Notes: generated by a model from the letters alone, not told the origin. DNA of 64,000 nt from Sphaeroforma sirkka (GCA_001586965.3 LUCW03000005.1:193501-257500), one strand, 5' to 3'; positions 25,907 to 34,636 are shown, numbered from the stretch's first letter. Made by a program: numbers and translations.

Positions 25907-26379
25907 TCGAAGGTGCCGAGTGACGAGGCGTGCCGGAACTCGGGGTGCGCGGTGACGGGCTCGATGCCGGGCGGTGGAAACTCGTATGTGATGAGCTCAC
26001 CGTCTGGAGGCTGGTAGGTGATTTTGTGTGTCTTAAAGTTGAAGCCCACGGGCCAGATCCAGTTGTTGCTCGACACGACGACGTTCTCAAACTCCTCTGT
26101 GCTGTATAGACCCTGGTCCGAGGCAGCGATGACGGGGTAGTGGCACACGTTGACCGTGTCGGAGACCCGCCCTATAGGGCGGATAATGTACTCGTAAAGA
26201 ACACCTTGTGTGTCACGGTAGTAGGCCTTGCTGAGTTTGGTGCGCCAGTTGTATCGGGTGGTGAGGTAGACCTTATTCGGGATGCAGGAGCCGGGGGTCT
26301 GGGTCTGCGAGACGATGCGGAGGACGCCCGCGAACTTGGCGAGGGTGCGGACGTAGCCCTGCATGGCGTAGGCGGACAT
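25903..26379 (-). CDS. Unknown protein
   Basis: 158 residues with no membrane helix; it includes NWRTKLSKAYYRDTQGVLYEYIIRPIG and NWIWPVGFNFKTHKITYQPPDG and looks like a small beta-rich globular domain. A TATA-like CTTATAAAC lies about 10-20 bases before the ATG on the minus strand. Not recognised. Confidence 0.7.
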   Translation of the reverse strand: MSAYAMQGYVRTLAKFAGVLRIVSQTQTPGSCIPNKVYLTTRYNWRTKLSKAYYRDTQGVLYEYIIRPIGRVSDTVNVCHYPVIAASDQGLYSTEEFENVVVSSNNWIWPVGFNFKTHKITYQPPDGELITYEFPPPGIEPVTAHPEFRHASSLGTFD

Positions 26380-26560
26380 TTCGGTCGTTTATAAGATAAA
26401 AAAAAAAAAAATATAAGCGAACGGGTATCAACACTTTGTTTTTTTTTTTTTATTAAGCATTTTCTCTAAACCCTAAACTCTACAACAACTTGCCCTGCTG
26501 GCCCCGGCTCGCAGGCGGGCTCGAAAGACCCAGTAGGCAGTCCTCTAACCCCCAAAACAA
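26380..26560. other. Intergenic region with A and T runs
   Basis: Promoter of the minus gene at 26379 plus the 3' flank of the zinc-repeat gene. It contains 14-A and 14-T runs and AAACCCTAAACTC. No gene seen. Confidence 0.5.
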
Positions 26561-27889
26561 CTAATCAGATAGTTTGATCTCCGTGCGTCCCTGGCTCGTC
26601 AAAATATACACCTTCTCGCGTGTTTTGATCTTTTTGACGCAACGGTCACAGAACTGACTCCCCTCCTCCGTCACATCACGCTGACAGACCTGTTTGCCCA
26701 CATAGCGTCGACACAGTGGTTTCTTCAAGAGCGTCTCTGCGGACAAGACCACCGCGTCCAGTGGCAGCCTGGTAAGGTCCGCCAACGTCATGTCCTGGAG
26801 GTCACCATCAATGTCGAGCTCGGTAATGTTACCCAGCACCACAAGGGCCTTGCCATCCACAGCGCGGGCTCGGGCCATGTGCGGGTTATCCTCGGGGTAG
26901 TCGACGTACTGGACAAAAGGGCCAACATCCGGTAGCGGCATCACCATGGCGTTACGGATCGCCTGGGCAAATAGATGGACGTTGCTGCGGATGCGGTCCG
27001 TGTTGAACCGGACAATCAGGTGCGGCAGGTCACCCGAGTTCGTCCCATAGGCGAGTACCTGCAAGCGTGCAAGCTCACATACCTCGGGGTATGAGGGTGT
27101 GTCGTGGCCACTGCTCTCGTCTGCACAGGCAAAGACAACGCGGTCACTCATTTTCAACGACAGGTCGGGGTGCGCACGCTTCCCCTTGCCGGACTCGGTC
27201 AAGACGCCAGCATCGCACTTGGTTCCGCTGAGCGTGACGTGGCGCTGAAACGGGATGCCTGTGGCGTTGCGCACAATCATGTCCAGAGTGAACTCGTCAG
27301 ACCACGAGATGCCCGGCTGACACACATTGCAATGCAGTGTGGATGACTTCTGCCAGCAGGTAATACATACCAGCTCTCTGGCCAGGGCCTCGTCTGCCGA
27401 CATGCAGTCCAGACACCTCCTGGTGTACTTGTCGTGTTCACACTTACCACCACCGTGAATGGCACAAAAGCCCGACTTATCATAAGCAGCCGTTGGGCAG
27501 TCCTCCCCATCGGCCAGCTTCCCCTGGCATCTCTTGCCTCCACCGTGTGTCTTACAAAAGCCCGTCTTACCTCGAGCAGACTTTGGGCAGTCCTTACCGT
27601 CAACTAGCTTCCCCTGACATAGCTTGCCACCACCGTGTGTGATGCAAAAGTTCGTCTTACCCACCGCACCGTTTGGGCAGTCCTTACCATCGGCCAGCTT
27701 CCCCTGGCATCGCTTACCTCCACCGTGTGTGCTGCAAAAGTCCGTCTTACCCAGAGCACCGTTTGGGCAGTCCTTACCGTCGGCCAGCTTCCCCTGGCAT
27801 AGCTTGCCACCACCGTGTGTGATGCAAAAGTTCGTCTTACCCACCGCACCGTTTGGGCAGTCCTTACCATCGGCCAGCTTCCCTGGCAT
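26561..27889 (-). CDS. Zinc-repeat protein with restriction-endonuclease-like C-terminus
   Basis: 442-codon frame: four to five 30-residue zinc repeats, then a Cys-rich bridge (CEHDKYTRRCLDCMS, CITCWQK, CNVC), then ~200 residues with HPDLSLKMSDRVVFACADE, CELARLQVLAYG and HLIVRFNTDRI. That order (RPD, strand, E/D-x-D-E, CE..R, IRFNPD) is what I know from a giant-virus and protist family with a PD-(D/E)XK-like nuclease core fused to zinc repeats. A final CxxC pair (CDRC) closes it. The repeats continue upstream in a second frame. Function probably DNA binding and cleavage; untested. Confidence 0.65.
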   Translation of the reverse strand: MPGKLADGKDCPNGAVGKTNFCITHGGGKLCQGKLADGKDCPNGALGKTDFCSTHGGGKRCQGKLADGKDCPNGAVGKTNFCITHGGGKLCQGKLVDGKDCPKSARGKTGFCKTHGGGKRCQGKLADGEDCPTAAYDKSGFCAIHGGGKCEHDKYTRRCLDCMSADEALARELVCITCWQKSSTLHCNVCQPGISWSDEFTLDMIVRNATGIPFQRHVTLSGTKCDAGVLTESGKGKRAHPDLSLKMSDRVVFACADESSGHDTPSYPEVCELARLQVLAYGTNSGDLPHLIVRFNTDRIRSNVHLFAQAIRNAMVMPLPDVGPFVQYVDYPEDNPHMARARAVDGKALVVLGNITELDIDGDLQDMTLADLTRLPLDAVVLSAETLLKKPLCRRYVGKQVCQRDVTEEGSQFCDRCVKKIKTREKVYILTSQGRTEIKLSD

Positions 27890-28345
27890 CGCTTACCTCC
27901 ACCGTGTGTGGTGCAAAAGTTCGTCTTACCCAGAGCACCGTTTGGGCAGTCCTTACCGTCGGCCAGCTTCCCCTGGCATCGCTTGCCACCACCGTGCGTG
28001 ATGCAAAAGTCCGTCTTCCCCCGAGCAGACTTTGGGCAGTCCTTACCATCAGCCAGCTTCCCCTGGCATCGCTTGCCTCCACCGTGCGTGGAGCAAAAGT
28101 TCGTCTTACCCAGAGCAGACTTTGGGCAGTCCTTACCATCAGCCAGCTTCCCCTGGCATCGCTTGCCTCCACCGTGCGTGATGCAAAAGTTCGTCTTACC
28201 CAGAGCAGACTTTGGGCAGTCCTTACCATCAGCCAGCTTCCCCTGGCATCGCTTGCCTCCACCGTGCGTGATGCAAAAGTTCGTCTTACCCCGAGCACCC
28301 TTCGGGCAGTCCTTACCGTCAGCCAGCTTCCCCTGGCAACATCTA
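27450..28345. repeat. Ten 90-bp tandem repeats encoding zinc modules
   Basis: Period 90 bp, recognisable by CCACCGTG about every 90 bases from 27450 to 28262. Copies differ mainly at the residues between the second and third Cys (SALGKTNF, GAVGKTNF, SARGKTDF), so the array is young but not homogenised. Unit length is not perfectly constant. Confidence 0.92.
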
Positions 28346-28407
28346 TTGCGACGCTTCGCGGTGGGTAGCCGACGGCCCGACACAGCATCAGATGAGCGTT
28401 TGGGCAT
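27604..28407 (-). CDS. Zinc-repeat protein, N-terminal reading frame
   Basis: Starts at ATG 28407 (MPKRSSDAVSGRRLPTAKRRNR, a basic NLS-like leader) and carries five to six 30-residue repeats of the form CQGKLADGKDCPKSALGKTNFC..HGGGKR before losing repeat character. Spacing C-x9-C-x10-C-x2-H with GGGKR is the zinc repeat also seen in plant WRKY19-like and protist proteins. The array is shared with the frame ending at 26561. Confidence 0.65.
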   Translation of the reverse strand: MPKRSSDAVSGRRLPTAKRRNRCCQGKLADGKDCPKGARGKTNFCITHGGGKRCQGKLADGKDCPKSALGKTNFCITHGGGKRCQGKLADGKDCPKSALGKTNFCSTHGGGKRCQGKLADGKDCPKSARGKTDFCITHGGGKRCQGKLADGKDCPNGALGKTNFCTTHGGGKRCQGSWPMVRTAQTVRWVRRTFASHTVVASYARGSWPTVRTAQTVLWVRRTFAAHTVEVSDARGSWPMVRTAQTVRWVRRTFASHTVVASYVRGS

Positions 28408-28629
28408 GGTTCAAAAAATCCTACTTAACAAACTGCACTAGTGTGAGAATGATGTAAACATAAAATTGTCAGACTCATATATATTTTTATGTACCTGCAA
28501 AAATAAAAACATCTCACGAATCTGCTTGACCCACCTTCCCTAGCGTCAGCGTGTACGGCGCAAACAACTCTCGTTGCACCTCGGGGTCATCGAGCGTCGG
28601 CTAGTAGAGGTACAGCAGGGACGACTCTC
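28408..28629. other. Intergenic region, possible gene remnant on the minus strand
   Basis: Promoter flank of the zinc-repeat gene, with TATATATTTTTATG near 28480-28490. Around 28530-28605 the minus strand has a short protein-like stretch (PEVQRELFAPYTLTLGK) that is not part of any long open frame; it may be the remnant of a lost gene. Confidence 0.3.
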
Positions 28630-29105
28630 TGATCTCTTCAACCGCCGCCGCTGCCACCGCTGCCACCGCTGACACCGCTGCCACCGCTGCCACCACCCTC
28701 GCTGCCCTCACTGCCACCACCCTCGCTGCCCTCGCTGCCGCCGCTGCCGCCGCTGCCACCACCCTCGCTGCCCTCACTGCCACCGCCCTCACTGTCCCGT
28801 TGCTGCCTCGTTGCCTGCTGCTGCTGCTGCTGCGCCACCTCTGCTGCCCTCACTGCTGCCACCCTCGCTGTTCCTTGCTGCTGCCTGCTGCTGCCGCCGC
28901 TGCTAATTAATCGCCTCGCTGCCCTCACTGCTGCCATCACTGCTCACTGTCGGCTTGCTGCCCTTTGCTGCCGCCGCTGCCACTACTCCTCTGCCCTCAC
29001 TGCCACCACCCTCACTGCTCCTGCTGCCCTCGCTGCCGCCGCTGCCACTACCCTCTGCCCTCACTGCCACCACCCTCACTGCCCTCGCTGCCCTCGCTGC
29101 CGCCG
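28630..29105. repeat. Low-complexity CCGCTGCCACC-type array
   Basis: Nearly 480 bases of imperfect trinucleotide-like repeats (GCTGCC, CACTGCC, CTCGCTGCC). All frames give Gly/Ser, Ala/Val or Pro/Leu low complexity, so no gene is called. It separates the zinc-repeat gene from the next operon-like block. Confidence 0.8.
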
Positions 29106-29296
29106 CTATTTGATTTTATTTTCCAGCTCTATGAGTCGGGCCATCGCGATTCTGCTGGTGCAGCAGCGACTGCTACAGTGGACACTGGAGGCGTTGTCAG
29201 AACAAAGAGTTGCGCATGCCAGAAACTAATTCGGAGATTCGTGCAAACTCCGCTCGAGACTCTAAACGCCCTTTCTCCACCCTACCAAAAGAAAAA

Positions 29297-29425
29297 ATGA
29301 ACGACCAGAAGCCAGTGCGGACAGTACAGCAACCCCACCCCATCACCAGAAAGGTGTGGACCACCACCACTCGCGTCCAGGGTGAGAGAAAAAGGATCAA
29401 TACGGAATGTGTATGTGGGAAATAA
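29297..29425 (+). CDS. Very small basic protein (42 residues)
   Basis: ATG 29297 follows GAAAAAA, the A-run leader typical of this genome. The peptide (MNDQKPVRTVQQPHPITRK, ending NTECVCGK) is basic with a C-terminal CxC. Not recognised; coding status is a judgement from the leader and spacing to the next gene. Confidence 0.35.
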   Translation: MNDQKPVRTVQQPHPITRKVWTTTTRVQGERKRINTECVCGK

Positions 29426-29480
29426 TATTATTTTTTTTTTCCCATAACGAAAATAGGAAGAAAGGGTTTCAAAAAAAAAA

Positions 29481-30125
29481 ATGTACGATGATTGGACCGA
29501 TGAGGAGACCGTTCTCCTCGATCCACCCCGCTGCATGGGGGTACGCATAGTATCCGAGGCTCTCAACTCGAGCGAGATGGCCGTCAACAACAACGCGCTG
29601 TCGCAGCGGACACCTGACACGGAGTCTGGGGCCACAACGATGAGAGACGCAGAGGTCGAGCAGAAACGAGAAGAAAGAGCCAAGCCCCCGGTCGCGAATC
29701 ATAGAAGGCCGACACAAGAGTCTGAGGAGATCAGCGTCATCGTGCAGAACCGGGACCAGCCAGTGGGCGAGAGCGTCATCTTCAGCCTCAACTCGGCCGC
29801 GATGGCCATGCCGCCTCCCACAAGACCCGCGACTAGTCCAGAGGACATATCATTGCTGGACCAGTTCTCTGTGCACAGCATACAGATGTACCTTCGAGAA
29901 CGCGTCAAGCGCGAGATGCCCAACCGCACAACGTCCCAGGCCGCGAAAAAGACACCCAGGGCGTCGTACCTGTCGCACATCAACACGAACAGCAGTGTAC
30001 CACTGTCTATACGTGAGACGGCAGAGGGCAGTGTAATCAATCCATTCACCCAGAGGCGTCTCAAAGTCGGGTCCAAGCGGTACCGCGAAGTCATGATGAA
30101 GGTAAATGCGCGAAAAAACAGGTAG
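29481..30125 (+). CDS. Protein with degenerate 2-cysteine-adaptor motif
   Basis: 214 residues from ATG 29481 directly after ten A. The C-terminus VINPFTQRRLKVGSKRYREVM resembles the viral 2-cysteine adaptor motif (NPxTgRxIkxGgktYkkL), a short module found at protein ends in iridoviruses and other large DNA viruses and thought to mediate protein binding. The typical Cys is replaced by Ile here. The N-terminal half is acidic and probably disordered. Confidence 0.6.
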   Translation: MYDDWTDEETVLLDPPRCMGVRIVSEALNSSEMAVNNNALSQRTPDTESGATTMRDAEVEQKREERAKPPVANHRRPTQESEEISVIVQNRDQPVGESVIFSLNSAAMAMPPPTRPATSPEDISLLDQFSVHSIQMYLRERVKREMPNRTTSQAAKKTPRASYLSHINTNSSVPLSIRETAEGSVINPFTQRRLKVGSKRYREVMMKVNARKNR

Positions 30126-30162
30126 ACGATATTTGAAAAAAAAAACATTTTATAGGCCAATG

Positions 30163-30170
30163 AATAAAAG
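30163..30170 (+). promoter_or_regulatory. TATA-like box
   Basis: AATAAAAG 13-20 bases before ATG 30183; the paralogue at 30973 has TATAAAA at nearly the same distance. Confidence 0.4.
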
Positions 30171-30182
30171 AGGCTGCAAACA

Positions 30183-30938
30183 ATGTCCGACAGCGACGTG
30201 TTCTACACCTCGTTCCAGAACGCGGTACAGGACTGGGCCGCTTCGTACGATGCCTCGAGTGGGTGCGAGGACCTGGACCAGGTGTACGCGACCCTCAAGT
30301 TTACAATGGCCCCGTCGTCGGGTATTTCGGGCGACGCATACGTAGCGGGTCTGGACTACTCGTACCGCAAATCGCGCGATAGCGGCAAATGTACGGATAT
30401 GGACAGCCGGTTTGTCAGCGCCTGTCCACCGGACACTACAGAGTATATAGAGGGCAATGCAGCCGGGCAAGCGGCGTTTAATGCGGCGTTTGAGAAAGGC
30501 GGCAAGGTCTGTGGGACGGAATCGACAATCGCAGCGGAGCTGATTGCGGGCGTCGACACCTCGTTTTCGATATGCTATGGCCAGGGGTATATCGTCGGCT
30601 TGGACGATGCGAGCCAAGTGGCAATCTGTGGAACTCCTACTATAGCGCCTACCTCCGCGCCTACCTCCGCACCTACCTCCGCGCCCACCTCAGCGCCTGC
30701 AGAGATCATTATTTTACCGACGGCCGCCGCCAATTGTTGTCCACCTAACGTGATCATTATCCAGCCTCCAAATCCACCAGTCTGCCCGCCGCCGCCGCCG
30801 CCGTGCCCACCACAGAAGCCCAGTGTGATTGTAATCAATAATGACACGAAATGTCCACCACCCCGACCGCAGCCGCCGTTCGTTATTTTTGGCCAAAACA
30901 ACTGCCCACTGCCGCAACCGCCGTGCCGTCGATTTTAA
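30183..30938 (+). CDS. APT-linker Cys/Pro-rich protein, paralogue 1
   Basis: 251 residues. Residues 1-155 are a Cys-containing domain shared with the next two genes (DVFYTSFQNAVQDW, CEDLDQVYATLK, AYVAGLDYSYRKS, then ICYGQGYIVGLDDASQVAICGT). Then four APTS repeats form a linker, and the tail is Cys/Pro rich (CCPPNVIIIQPPNPPVCPPPPPPC). No signal peptide. The design of globular head, APT stalk and Pro/Cys tail suggests a surface-exposed virion protein. No family recognised. Confidence 0.8.
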   Translation: MSDSDVFYTSFQNAVQDWAASYDASSGCEDLDQVYATLKFTMAPSSGISGDAYVAGLDYSYRKSRDSGKCTDMDSRFVSACPPDTTEYIEGNAAGQAAFNAAFEKGGKVCGTESTIAAELIAGVDTSFSICYGQGYIVGLDDASQVAICGTPTIAPTSAPTSAPTSAPTSAPAEIIILPTAAANCCPPNVIIIQPPNPPVCPPPPPPCPPQKPSVIVINNDTKCPPPRPQPPFVIFGQNNCPLPQPPCRRF

Positions 30939-30963
30939 TCTTTTTTTTATGAAATAGTGTACA

Positions 30964-30970
30964 TATAAAA
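30964..30970 (+). promoter_or_regulatory. TATA-like box
   Basis: TATAAAA two bases before the ATG at 30973; very close to the start, so the leader would be minimal. Confidence 0.35.
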
Positions 30971-30972
30971 CA

Positions 30973-31890
30973 ATGTCCACCTCTGACGGTGATGTGTTCT
31001 ACGCGACGTTCCAGCAGGCCGTTGCAGACTGGGGGGGTGCCTACGATCCAGAAACTGGATGCGAGGATATCGATAGTGTTTATGAGACGCTGAAAAAATC
31101 CATGGCCCCGACGACGTCCGATCTTGAATATAATGCTTACATTGCTGGATTAGATTATTCGTATCGCAAATCGTACGATAGTAGCGATTGCAACAACTAT
31201 ATTAGTGTGTGTCCAACCGATCTCCCAGAGTATATCTCTGGGAACGCGAAAGGTCAAGAAATGTTCAACAAGGCCTTCGAAGACGGGGGTAAGGTATGCG
31301 GCAGCGAGACGACGATTGCCAACAAGCTGATATCAGAGATGTCGTCGTCGTATTCAATTTGCTATGGGCAGGGCTTCGTGAATGGAGTGGATGAAGCCAG
31401 TAGAGTGGCTGTTTGTGGAACTCAAGCCCCGACACCGGCCCCGACGACGCCGCCGACCCCGGCGCCGACCCCGGCGCCGACTCAAGCTCCGACGACGCCT
31501 GCACCAACGACCCCGGCCCCGACACCCGCGCCTACGCCTGTGCCGACTCCCGTGATCGAGATAACCCAGCCACCCGGATGTTGTGTTGCACCGCCGATCT
31601 TCGTTTTGAATCAAATAGTTCCACCGGCTTGCCCGCCACCGCCGCCCCAGCCACAGTCGCAGCCGCAGATTATAGTCATCAAAAACAACTCTAAAGCATG
31701 CCCAGAAGAGCCCAGGCAACCGCTTATCGTTATAGACAAACAGAAGTGTCCACCACAGGTAATTGTCGATAAGCGATGTCCGCACCTAGAGACAACATCC
31801 TGCTGGCCGCCAAAGCAGTGGTCGCAGTGGCCGAGTTGGAACAGCAACAACAATGGTCATGGTCGTGGACGTGGGCGTGGCTGGTGCTAG
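30973..31890 (+). CDS. APT-linker Cys/Pro-rich protein, paralogue 2
   Basis: 305 residues, tandem paralogue of the gene at 30183. The head domain is well conserved (DVFYATFQQAVADW, CEDIDSVYETLK, AYIAGLDYSYRKS, CYGQGFVNGVDEASRVAVCGT); the linker is longer (APTPAPTTPPTPAPT and on); the tail is Cys/Pro rich and ends in a Gly/Arg run (GHGRGRGRGWC). Its codons are less GC-rich than those of paralogue 1, so they diverged some time ago. Confidence 0.8.
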   Translation: MSTSDGDVFYATFQQAVADWGGAYDPETGCEDIDSVYETLKKSMAPTTSDLEYNAYIAGLDYSYRKSYDSSDCNNYISVCPTDLPEYISGNAKGQEMFNKAFEDGGKVCGSETTIANKLISEMSSSYSICYGQGFVNGVDEASRVAVCGTQAPTPAPTTPPTPAPTPAPTQAPTTPAPTTPAPTPAPTPVPTPVIEITQPPGCCVAPPIFVLNQIVPPACPPPPPQPQSQPQIIVIKNNSKACPEEPRQPLIVIDKQKCPPQVIVDKRCPHLETTSCWPPKQWSQWPSWNSNNNGHGRGRGRGWC

Positions 31891-31938
31891 GCGCAAGGTT
31901 TATTTTTTTTTCTTTCACCTAAAAGACAAGACAAAAAA

Positions 31939-32469
31939 ATGGCAGACGACGACTGCAGCCTGTTCTACGCGTCGTTCCAGCTGGCCGTGGCAGACTGGCT
32001 GGAGCTCCACGAGGCGGGCAAGGTGACGTGCGATACACTGGACCTCGTGCACGCAAACCTTACCAACACTCGGGTCCTGATGTCCTCGGATACGGAATAT
32101 AATGCCTACATCGCGGGCCTGGACTACTCGTACCGGCGCACGGCCAAGACGATGGTTTGCGACACGGGGGACACGGAGACGACGGAAGACACGGGAGACG
32201 GGGTGACCGATACAGGTGGCTGTACATGGGCGCCGGTTACGTGCACGCCGATCCCGACCGTGGGGCGTACGAAGCGCCCGCTGTACGTGTGCACACATAC
32301 ACCCACATCAACCCCTAGTGGGGGTGGATGTATAGGCGGTATAGGTGGTGGCAGGCCAACCAGGTGCCCGACCCCCAGAGTGTGTATCGTGTACGAGCCC
32401 GTTGTGTGCCCGACGAGAGCCGTCTACGTGCAGAACGCGCACGTCCTGAGGCGCAGGCTCCGACGGTAG
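31939..32469 (+). CDS. APT-linker family, short paralogue 3
   Basis: 176 residues. Only the first half of the head domain is present (LFYASFQLAVADW, CDTLDLVHANL, AYIAGLDYSYRRT); the second half is replaced by a Thr/Gly/Cys-rich tail (TGDTETTEDTGDG, CTWAPVTCTPIPT, RPTRCPTPRVC). ATG 31939 follows an A-run. The stop is 12 bases before the protease start. Confidence 0.75.
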   Translation: MADDDCSLFYASFQLAVADWLELHEAGKVTCDTLDLVHANLTNTRVLMSSDTEYNAYIAGLDYSYRRTAKTMVCDTGDTETTEDTGDGVTDTGGCTWAPVTCTPIPTVGRTKRPLYVCTHTPTSTPSGGGCIGGIGGGRPTRCPTPRVCIVYEPVVCPTRAVYVQNAHVLRRRLRR

Positions 32470-32480
32470 AGGCACGAAAG

Positions 32481-33746
32481 ATGCTTAGACGTTCTAGACA
32501 TTCTAGACAAAGCGTCCATTCCAGAAGCAAGCAACTAGAAATGTACCGACTACTGGGGGGTAGCATACCGACCGAGGCACACGAGTATGTGGGGTCGATC
32601 CAGGACTCGGCGACGCACCAGCACCTGTGCGGGTGCGTGCTGATTGCGACCAAGTGGGTGCTGACTGCGCGGCACTGCACGTCAAACAAGCGGCGGGACG
32701 AGATCTACATCAAGCTCGGGGGCGTGGACCTCGGCGACCCGATGTCGTTCCGCAAGGTCGGCATCAAGGCCATTGTCGAGCACACGACCAAGGACCTGGC
32801 GCTGCTGGAGCTGGACGAGAGCGTGGCTAACATTGTGCCTGTGCGGATGAACGGGAACATTGACGTGTACGGCCTGCCGAGCGTCAAGATTTTGGGGTGG
32901 GGGTCGCTGGAGGCGAGTTCGCTGAACCCGTCGCGGTACCTCAAGGTGATTGATGTGCCGACCCAGGCACCGTACGACTGCTCGACGCGCATGTCGCAGT
33001 TTGACATTATGTCCGAGTTCTGTGCCGGGAACCCGGAGCGACCCGACCTGGACCCGTGCTTTGGAGACTCCGGGGGGCCAGCGATCACCACACGGTCCAC
33101 GGAGGACAACCAGCCGTTCGACCGGCCGGTGCTCGTGGGGACCGTGAGCTGGGGGACTGGGTGCGGGTCGGCGAACAAGTTTGGGATCTACGTGAACATT
33201 GCGTTGTTTGGGCCGTGGATCGCCGAGAAGACGGGGATCACGTTCCAGCTGTACGATGCGCGGACGGGCAAGGTGGTGACGACAGACACGGACGTATCGA
33301 ACGCAGCGTTCTACGAGTTTCTGCGCGAGGAGCAGCAGCGTCGGGACGCAGACGGGCAGCCAGTGTACGACATGCCAGAGAAGCCCGCGTGTCTGGGAAA
33401 GGAGGATGTGGAGGACGACGACGACGGCGACGACGACGGGGGCGGCAGCGACGACGGCGAGGGCGGCAGTGGGGCCGGTGGGGCTGGTGGCGGCAGCAAC
33501 AACGAGACAATGAGCCCATCGGAGCTACCAGAGGACGGGAGTGTGTACACGTACACCAACACGCTGTTCCACCGGCCAGGGGGGAAGCTGGGGCTTGTGC
33601 CAATCGGACTGATGCTTGTGCTGATGGGGCTGCTGCTGTACGGGGTGTACGGGGTCTTTCGGCGGCTGGTTAAGCCGCCACGCAAGCACCCGGCGAAGCA
33701 GCCCGTGTCCAGAATACCGCTGCCGGAGCCGATGGACTTTGACTAG
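32481..33746 (+). CDS. Trypsin-like serine protease with C-terminal membrane anchor
   Basis: 421 residues from ATG 32481, the first in-frame ATG after the previous stop. S1 fold: LLGGSIP near residue 24 resembles the activation cleavage motif, H65 in LTARHC, D105 in DLALLEL, S197 in GDSGGP, and D191 six residues before the serine, predicting cleavage after Arg/Lys. A disordered acidic Asp/Gly stalk (residues ~352-385) leads to the membrane helix LGLVPIGLMLVLMGLLLYGVYGVF and a short basic tail. The basic N-terminus has no clear signal peptide. Likely a virion-surface or host-membrane ectoprotease for entry or protein maturation. Confidence 0.93.
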   Translation: MLRRSRHSRQSVHSRSKQLEMYRLLGGSIPTEAHEYVGSIQDSATHQHLCGCVLIATKWVLTARHCTSNKRRDEIYIKLGGVDLGDPMSFRKVGIKAIVEHTTKDLALLELDESVANIVPVRMNGNIDVYGLPSVKILGWGSLEASSLNPSRYLKVIDVPTQAPYDCSTRMSQFDIMSEFCAGNPERPDLDPCFGDSGGPAITTRSTEDNQPFDRPVLVGTVSWGTGCGSANKFGIYVNIALFGPWIAEKTGITFQLYDARTGKVVTTDTDVSNAAFYEFLREEQQRRDADGQPVYDMPEKPACLGKEDVEDDDDGDDDGGGSDDGEGGSGAGGAGGGSNNETMSPSELPEDGSVYTYTNTLFHRPGGKLGLVPIGLMLVLMGLLLYGVYGVFRRLVKPPRKHPAKQPVSRIPLPEPMDFD

Positions 33747-33922
33747 AGCTCGCGGAGCTCGCAGAAGAACCGCTGGCGGCGCGAGTACTCGGAGGGGTCC
33801 GGGAAGACCTGGTGGGTGTCGGCAAGGTGGCTGGCGAACGCGGCCTCGCAGCGAGTGTGGGGCGGCTGGAGGGTTGAATAGAACAGCATGGCCAGGGCGG
33901 ACGAGACGAGTAGGGCGAGCAT
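33743..33922 (-). CDS. Small signal-anchor protein (59 residues)
   Basis: ATG 33922 gives MLALLVSSALAMLFYSTLQPP, a signal peptide or membrane anchor, then a short soluble tail with two Cys (HTRCEAAF, RFFCELREL). A longer upstream start adds only His/Thr from a CA-rich promoter. It overlaps the protease stop by four bases. Confidence 0.5.
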   Translation of the reverse strand: MLALLVSSALAMLFYSTLQPPHTRCEAAFASHLADTHQVFPDPSEYSRRQRFFCELREL

Positions 33923-34060
33923 TTTTTTTATACTTGTGCATATATATGTGTGTGTGTAAGTGTGCAATTTCGATTTGACAAAAAAAATGAAAAATAAAAA
34001 AGACGGTTAACGCGGTTGTGTAGCATACAAAAGCAAGCAAAACCCCTATAACATAGTATT

Positions 34061-34636
34061 ATGCCCAAGACGAGCAAGGCCGATGAAACCCTCCCGGGGC
34101 CGCTGCCTTCGATCAGTGAAGATAAGATCCTGGAAGTGGACACGGAGCTGCTGACGCCGCCGCCGGAGGCGAGCTCGCCTCCAGTGGAAGAGGGCAGTGG
34201 TGGCGACGGCGACGAGACGGACGAGTATACGGATCCGGATACAGATTCGGAACCCGCCGTGGACGCGCGTGGCGGTCGCAATGCAGACAGCGAGGTCGGG
34301 GAGACGCTGGCCAAAACCATGGACATTCTGGCCAGCATTGGGGCCAAGTCGGCGCTGGGCGCGGACCCGACAAGCGTCAACGCCCGAGTAAACTCGATTC
34401 TGCGGCGACGGGCCATCCTCGAGATGCCGGTGCACACGCCCGTTGATGAGATCCCCGAGTTTATCCAGACGCTGATCCAAGAGCAGAGCGACACGGACGA
34501 CGACATTGCCTCGCTGCTGGCGATGGACACAGGGGGCGGCAGCCTGGGTGTCGATGTTGTCGCGGGCTCGATTCTCGTGGTGACATCGGCCATCCTGATC
34601 TACTTTGTGTACAGCATTGTGCGCCTACTGGCGTAG
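34061..34636 (+). CDS. Tail-anchored acidic protein
   Basis: 191 residues: an acidic Pro/Ser/Asp-rich N-terminal half, a helical middle (VNARVNSILRRRAILEMPV, IPEFIQTLIQEQ) and a C-terminal membrane helix VVAGSILVVTSAILIYFVYSIVRLL. Probably anchored in a viral or host membrane by its tail. No family recognised. Confidence 0.75.
   Translation: MPKTSKADETLPGPLPSISEDKILEVDTELLTPPPEASSPPVEEGSGGDGDETDEYTDPDTDSEPAVDARGGRNADSEVGETLAKTMDILASIGAKSALGADPTSVNARVNSILRRRAILEMPVHTPVDEIPEFIQTLIQEQSDTDDDIASLLAMDTGGGSLGVDVVAGSILVVTSAILIYFVYSIVRLLA

Noticed and set aside
26465-26480. Telomere-like AAACCCTAAA, also near 52118
   Set aside because: Single or double occurrences only, no array; chance in AT-rich spacers.
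28601-28940. Minus-strand frames rich in Gly/Ser or Ala/Val
   Set aside because: All phases of this low-complexity array stay open by composition; no start context, no conserved pattern.
29131-29229. 32-codon plus-strand frame (MSRAIAILLVQQRLL)
   Set aside because: Short, no leader signal and no supporting pattern; possible but not supported.
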